Under the pieces are notes generated by a model. The model had not been told where the DNA came from. It did no database searches and worked only from the letters and a program-made list of their open reading frames with translations. From Bacteroidota bacterium (lineage in GTDB: Bacteria; Bacteroidota; Bacteroidia; Chitinophagales; Chitinophagaceae), in NCBI GenBank assembly GCA_026391115.1, contig JAPLER010000198.1, positions 1 to 9,757 of the forward strand: a stretch of 9,757 nucleotides of DNA, in the 5' to 3' direction. Below, piece after piece: positions 6,667 to 9,757 of the stretch. A program made the translations under genes and the position numbers. How positions within the stretch are numbered: position 1 is the first letter of the stretch; each line of letters begins with the position of its first letter.

Positions 6667-7011
6667 TTAGTTATTAGGAGAAGGTGTTTTGAACTTAGGC
6701 ACTTTGAAAGTGTATTTGAATGGAATAATATAAGTTGTATTACCATTTCCAAATTGTAGCAAAGAGTTAGCAGATTGGTTATTGTTTGGGTTTAAAGAAA
6801 ATCCACTTTTTAAACGCAAATTAGCTTTTGAAAAAGAAACTGAAAAAGACTTCTTAGAATAACTACTCAAATTTTTCAAAGAGTATTTATTTGATTTTGC
6901 TTTTTCATCAACTGTTCCAGAAAGAGATAAAGATGCAAATGCAAAAGGCACTACCATAACAGATAGTAGGCTTGATACAATTACTTTTTTTATGTGACTC
7001 TTCTTTAACAT
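6667..7011 (-). CDS. Small exported protein of unknown function
   Basis: The 114-residue product starts at ATG 7011; an extension to a TTG at 7017 adds only two residues and is less likely. Residues 1-28 are a signal peptide (MLKKSHIKKVIVSSLLSVMVVPFAFA), with cleavage near AFA-S. The mature protein is about 86 residues, basic and rich in Ser, Lys and Asn (SLKNLSSYSKKSFSVSFSKA), then LQFGNGNTTYIIPFKYTFKVPKF and a KTPSPNN tail. No cysteine and no catalytic motif are visible, so I do not assign a function. Short FG/TTYIIPFKYTFK stretches suggest beta-strands. It has its own divergent upstream region shared with the TPR gene, and converges on the gene at 6043-6657. Confidence 0.75.
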   Translation of the reverse strand: MLKKSHIKKVIVSSLLSVMVVPFAFASLSLSGTVDEKAKSNKYSLKNLSSYSKKSFSVSFSKANLRLKSGFSLNPNNNQSANSLLQFGNGNTTYIIPFKYTFKVPKFKTPSPNN

Positions 7012-7017
7012 TTGCAA

Positions 7018-7046
7018 CGAAAATATAACTTTTTGTTAAAAATCAA
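7018..7046 (-). promoter_or_regulatory. Candidate promoter for the small exported protein
   Basis: On the minus strand TTG (7046-7044), an 18-base spacer and TATTTTCG (7025-7018) fit the Bacteroidota TTG / TAnnTTTG form with one mismatch. Transcription would begin almost at the ATG (7011), giving a nearly leaderless message, which makes this call tentative in such AT-rich DNA. Confidence 0.25.
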
Positions 7047-7079
7047 AAAAAATATTTTTATGTGTATAAAACTTGTGGA

Positions 7080-7108
7080 TTGAATAAGTTTTTCATACTG
7101 CACATTTG
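7080..7108 (+). promoter_or_regulatory. Candidate promoter for the TPR-recR-OB-fold run
   Basis: TTG (7080-7082), an 18-base spacer and CACATTTG (7101-7108) match TTG / TAnnTTTG with one mismatch (C for the first T). Transcription would begin near 7113, leaving a leader of roughly 30 bases before the ATG at 7145. Position and spacing are right; sequence support alone is modest. Confidence 0.35.
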
Positions 7109-7144
7109 TTTCTTAAATTTCATACTTTTAGTAAAATTTTTTAT

Positions 7145-8566
7145 ATGCAGCAAAATCCATTTTACCACGGAAAAGAAGATATGCAGCAACTGCTTTTAGA
7201 TTATCAAAATTTAAAAGTTGGACGAAAACATAATTTTATTGACGAAGAGTCATTTATTTCAATCATTGACTTTTACGACGAAAACGAAAACCTTACAGAA
7301 GCCTTTACTGCAGCCAATATTGCACTTGAACAATATCCTTACAGTGCAGAACTAATGTTTAGAAAAGCAGATATTTTAATTTCAAAGAAAAAGTATAACG
7401 AAGCACTAGATTTATTAGATACCGCTAGCATTTACGATGCAAATAACATTAGCTTATACATTTTAAAAACTGATGCTTTTTTAGCTTTAGACAGACAACA
7501 AGAAGCTATAGAACTTTTAGTGGCTGCTTTGCAACTTTTTGATGGAGAAGAAAAAATAGATCTTTTATTTGACCTTGCAGATGTTTATGATGACTATGAA
7601 CAATTTGATAAAATATTCGATTGTCTGTTGTTGATATTAGAACAAGACCCCAATAACGAAGAAGCACTTTACAAAATTTGTTTTTGGACTGACTTTACTG
7701 GAAGATTTGAAGAAAGTATAAAAATTCATCATAAAATTATTGACGAATTTCCATACAATGAAATAGCATGGTTTAATTTAGGCACAGCATTTCAGGGCTT
7801 AAAACTTTATGAAAAATCTGTTGATGCCTACCTTTATGCAGTAGCTATTAACGATAAATTTGATTACGCATATAGAAATATGGGCGATGCTTATTTGCGT
7901 TTACGCAAGTATAAAGATGCAATTGAAAGTTTAGAGAAAGTTTTAGAATTAACCAAACCAGAAGAGGTAATTTATGAAGCTATTGCTCACTGTTATCAAA
8001 AATTAGGGAATACTGCACAAGCAAGATTTCACTACAAAAAAGCTGTTCACTTAAGTAATAATGATGCTAAATTGATTTACAAATTGGCTACAACTTATAT
8101 GCAAGAGGGTTTGTGGCAAATGGCAATTAAACATTTAGAAAATGCTTGGTTAATTAGTAAGAATAACAAAGACATTAACTTGGCTTTGGGCGAGTGTAAA
8201 ATGCAGCAACAAAAGTTTAGTGAAGCAATAGTTTACTTTGGAAATATTGTATTAAATAAACCCACAAGCACTGTTGGCTGGGAGGCTGTTATTAAATGTT
8301 TAATGGCTGGTAAAAATTATAAAGAAGCAGAAGAAAAATGTTTGTTGGCAATGTATCACACGCAAAGCAAGCCGGTTTTTTATTTTTATTATGCATCAGT
8401 TTTATTTGCCAAAAAGAAAAACAAAGAAGCACTGCTACAATTAGAAACAGCTTTAAAAATTGCCCCAAAGCTATTGAATAAATTTTTAAACCTAAATTCT
8501 GATATATTACAAAACTCTAAAGTAGTTGAGTTAATTTCTAAATACAAAAAAATAAAGAGAAAATAG
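7145..8566 (+). CDS. Cytoplasmic tetratricopeptide-repeat (TPR) protein
   Basis: The 473-residue protein is almost entirely helix-turn-helix TPR units of about 34 residues and has no signal peptide or membrane segment, so it acts in the cytoplasm as a protein-binding scaffold with unknown partners. The ATG at 7145 (MQQNPFYHGKEDMQQLL) is chosen over a TTG at 7106, which would lie inside the likely promoter. The best units cover 205-238 (AWFNLGTAFQGLKLYEKSVDA), 239-272 (AYRNMGDAYLRLRKYKDAIES), 273-306 (IYEAIAHCYQKLGNTAQARFH) and 307-340; weaker units precede (about 50-204) and follow (341-445). The N-terminal 45 residues and the basic tail SKYKKIKRK are outside the repeats. Proteins of this shape are widespread in Bacteroidota without a known role. 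It is the first gene of a plus-strand run with recR. Confidence 0.88.
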   Translation: MQQNPFYHGKEDMQQLLLDYQNLKVGRKHNFIDEESFISIIDFYDENENLTEAFTAANIALEQYPYSAELMFRKADILISKKKYNEALDLLDTASIYDANNISLYILKTDAFLALDRQQEAIELLVAALQLFDGEEKIDLLFDLADVYDDYEQFDKIFDCLLLILEQDPNNEEALYKICFWTDFTGRFEESIKIHHKIIDEFPYNEIAWFNLGTAFQGLKLYEKSVDAYLYAVAINDKFDYAYRNMGDAYLRLRKYKDAIESLEKVLELTKPEEVIYEAIAHCYQKLGNTAQARFHYKKAVHLSNNDAKLIYKLATTYMQEGLWQMAIKHLENAWLISKNNKDINLALGECKMQQQKFSEAIVYFGNIVLNKPTSTVGWEAVIKCLMAGKNYKEAEEKCLLAMYHTQSKPVFYFYYASVLFAKKKNKEALLQLETALKIAPKLLNKFLNLNSDILQNSKVVELISKYKKIKRK

Positions 8567-8619
8567 TTTGCTATTGTATTACAAGTTTGTTAAAACAATT
8601 TTACTTTAGTCACAACTAC

Positions 8620-8627
8620 TACATTTG
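8620..8627 (+). promoter_or_regulatory. Perfect TAnnTTTG -7-like element just upstream of recR
   Basis: TACATTTG ends 4 bases before the recR ATG and matches the Bacteroidota -7 consensus exactly. No TTG stands at the -33 spacing (only TTT near 8599-8601). If active, transcription would begin at or about the ATG, giving a leaderless recR message. It could equally be chance. Confidence 0.27.
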
Positions 8628-8631
8628 CTTA

Positions 8632-9246
8632 ATGATTCTTCCTTCATCTTTACTACAAAATGCTGTTGATTCTTTTGCTCAACTTCCTGGCATTGGAAAA
8701 AAAACTGCATTGCGTTTAGTACTGCATTTATTAAAACAAGACACCCCCGAGGTAGAACATTTTAGCGAAACAATTTCTAAAATGAGAAGAGAGATTGTAT
8801 TTTGCAAAAGATGCCACAACATTAGTGACAACAGTACTTGTAGCACTTGTAGTAACAAACTTCGGAATCAAAAACTAATTTGTGTAGTAGAGAATATTAG
8901 AGATGTAATTGCTATTGAAAACACACAACAATTCAATGGTACTTTTCACGTTTTGGGAGGCATTATTTCTCCACTTGACGGTGTTGGACCAAATGATTTA
9001 AACATTGATTCACTTGTTGAAAGAGTAGCAACTGAAGAAGTCGAAGAACTAATTTTTGCCTTAAACCCAAACATACAAGGCGATACAACAATTTACTATA
9101 TACAAAAAAAGTTACAAGGCAAAAACTGTAAAGTAACTACTATTGCTCGTGGTATTGCATTTGGTGGCGAACTTGAATTTGCTGATGAAATGACTTTGGC
9201 AAAAAGTTTAACAAACAGACTGCCAGTGCAGCAATATGTAAAATAA
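8632..9246 (+). CDS. recR: Recombination mediator protein RecR
   Basis: RecR works with RecO (and RecF) to load RecA on SSB-coated single-stranded DNA at gaps, in recombinational repair. The ATG at 8632 gives 204 residues, close to the 201 of E. coli RecR; an in-frame TTG at 8587 would add 15 unconserved residues. All family parts are present in order: helix-hairpin-helix (FAQLPGIGKKTALRLVLHLL, 15-34), a C4 zinc finger with C58, C61, C70 and C73, a Toprim domain from KLICVVEN (81-88) through HVLGGIISPLDGVGPNDL (106-123), and the C-terminal TTIARGIAFGGELEFADEMTL segment (169-189) with its conserved GG-E-x-x-x-D. It starts 65 bases after the TPR gene and is followed by the OB-fold gene after 24 bases, so the three are probably one transcription unit. 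Confidence 0.97.
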   Translation: MILPSSLLQNAVDSFAQLPGIGKKTALRLVLHLLKQDTPEVEHFSETISKMRREIVFCKRCHNISDNSTCSTCSNKLRNQKLICVVENIRDVIAIENTQQFNGTFHVLGGIISPLDGVGPNDLNIDSLVERVATEEVEELIFALNPNIQGDTTIYYIQKKLQGKNCKVTTIARGIAFGGELEFADEMTLAKSLTNRLPVQQYVK

Positions 9247-9270
9247 ATATTTAACAACAAATTATTAAAA

Positions 9271-9699
9271 ATGAAGAAGATTTTAAAGTATGTTCTTATT
9301 CTTGGAATTATTGGTGCCGTTTGTGGATGGTTATTTGGCTTTTATTTACCAACAAAACCTTGGTACAATGATATGAAAGCAAAAAAAGGAGAAGCTATGA
9401 CAGCAGACTCTCTTGCTCAAGCATTTAAAACAAATGAACAAATTGCAAATACAAATTTTAACTTAAAAGTATTTGATGTAACAGGTGAAGTAAAAGATTC
9501 TAAAATTGAAAATGGCAAAACAACAGTTACGCTTAAAACTACTGACAGCACAATTTTTGTTTATTTCGCTTTAAGAGACAGCGTTGAATTGTTGCCAATT
9601 GCAAAAACTATCACACTTAAAGGCAAATGCACAGGTTATTTAAATGATGGATTTGAAGGTAATGTGCAGTTTATAGATGGAGTAGTCAATAAAAAATAA
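9271..9699 (+). CDS. Membrane-anchored OB-fold (tRNA_anti-like) protein
   Basis: The 142-residue protein has one N-terminal membrane segment (residues 5-25, YVLILGIIGAVCGWLFGFYL) without an obvious cleavage site, so it is probably anchored with the rest outside the cytoplasm. A linker with an ADSLAQAFKTNEQIANTNF helix (45-63) precedes a five-strand OB-fold: KVFDVTGEVKDSKI (66-79), KTTVTLKTTDSTIFVYFAL (83-101) and KTITLKGKCTGYLNDGFEGNVQFIDGVV (112-139). 'Helix with LxxAFxxNEQxAN, then V-x-GEV' is the hallmark of tRNA_anti-like OB-fold proteins common in Bacteroidota. No nucleic-acid role is shown, and an extracytoplasmic position argues against one. It is the last gene of the run. Confidence 0.8.
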   Translation: MKKILKYVLILGIIGAVCGWLFGFYLPTKPWYNDMKAKKGEAMTADSLAQAFKTNEQIANTNFNLKVFDVTGEVKDSKIENGKTTVTLKTTDSTIFVYFALRDSVELLPIAKTITLKGKCTGYLNDGFEGNVQFIDGVVNKK

Positions 9700-9718
9700 T
9701 CTACAAATCATAGTTTAC

Positions 9719-9757
9719 AAGAAAAGCAGTTATTAAATAACTGCTTTTCTTATTTTA
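9719..9757 (+). terminator. Intrinsic terminator after the OB-fold gene
   Basis: The arms AAGAAAAGCAGTTAT (9719-9733) and ATAACTGCTTTTCTT (9737-9751) are perfect 15-bp complements with a TAA loop, followed by ATTTTA at the window end. It lies 20 bases after the stop codon at 9697-9699. The A-rich left arm makes it plausible on the opposite strand too, for whatever lies to the right. Confidence 0.87.

Noticed and set aside
6652..6672. AACTAA / TTAGTT inverted repeat between two convergent genes, considered as a shared terminator
   Set aside because: The 6-bp stem is almost pure A/T with no T-tract in either direction; it is mostly made of the two stop codons and their surroundings.
1..9757. 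Search for a defence, toxin-antitoxin, phage or mobile-element system
   Set aside because: No transposase, integrase, toxin-like or nuclease gene, terminal repeat or target duplication is seen; the genes are housekeeping, envelope and surface genes.

Overview
The window is AT-rich bacterial chromosome that reads as Bacteroidota, probably a Chitinophagaceae-like or related lineage. The evidence is indirect: most genes lack clear Shine-Dalgarno sequences, several upstream regions hold TTG / TAnnTTTG-like promoter elements, secreted proteins carry Bacteroidota-style signal peptides ending in A-Q, and there is a giant repeat-rich surface protein and a kynureninase. No RNA gene, CRISPR array, insertion sequence, phage gene or defence system is visible. 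The large surface gene runs off the left edge, so its C-terminus (where a type IX sorting domain might be) is not seen.

Layout. Positions 1-2984 (minus strand) hold one very large secreted surface protein gene: signal peptide, right-handed beta-helix with six Pmp-like turns, a choice-of-anchor-Q-like segment, two 'GCDS' Ig-like repeats and at least seven beta-propeller-type repeats. A single in-frame TAA at 2736-2738 cuts it after codon 82, while the same frame stays open for the next 2735 bases to the window edge. A strong hairpin terminator (3014-3066) separates it from kynU (3175-4437, minus), a complete kynureninase. A 177-bp divergent region with a 10-bp-arm inverted repeat separates kynU from a plus-strand pair: a periplasmic SurA-like peptidyl-prolyl isomerase with two parvulin domains (4615-5976) and a small exported GLPGLI/DUF4412-like protein (6043-6657). 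A small exported protein of unknown function (6667-7011, minus) converges on that pair.

From a second divergent region, a plus-strand run follows: a cytoplasmic TPR protein (7145-8566), recR (8632-9246) and a membrane-anchored OB-fold protein (9271-9699), closed by a strong terminator at 9719-9757. The short gaps (65 and 24 bp) and the single terminator suggest one transcription unit, perhaps with an extra promoter before recR.

The genes do not form one obvious system. They read as housekeeping (recR, kynU, PPIase) beside envelope-biogenesis and surface genes. The points most worth a second look are the lone nonsense codon in the surface protein, the way the parvulin active-site histidines are divided between the two PPIase domains, and the inverted repeat between kynU and the PPIase gene. 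For five plus- or minus-strand genes the longest reading frame begins at TTG or extends upstream of a better ATG; the start chosen is explained in each entry.
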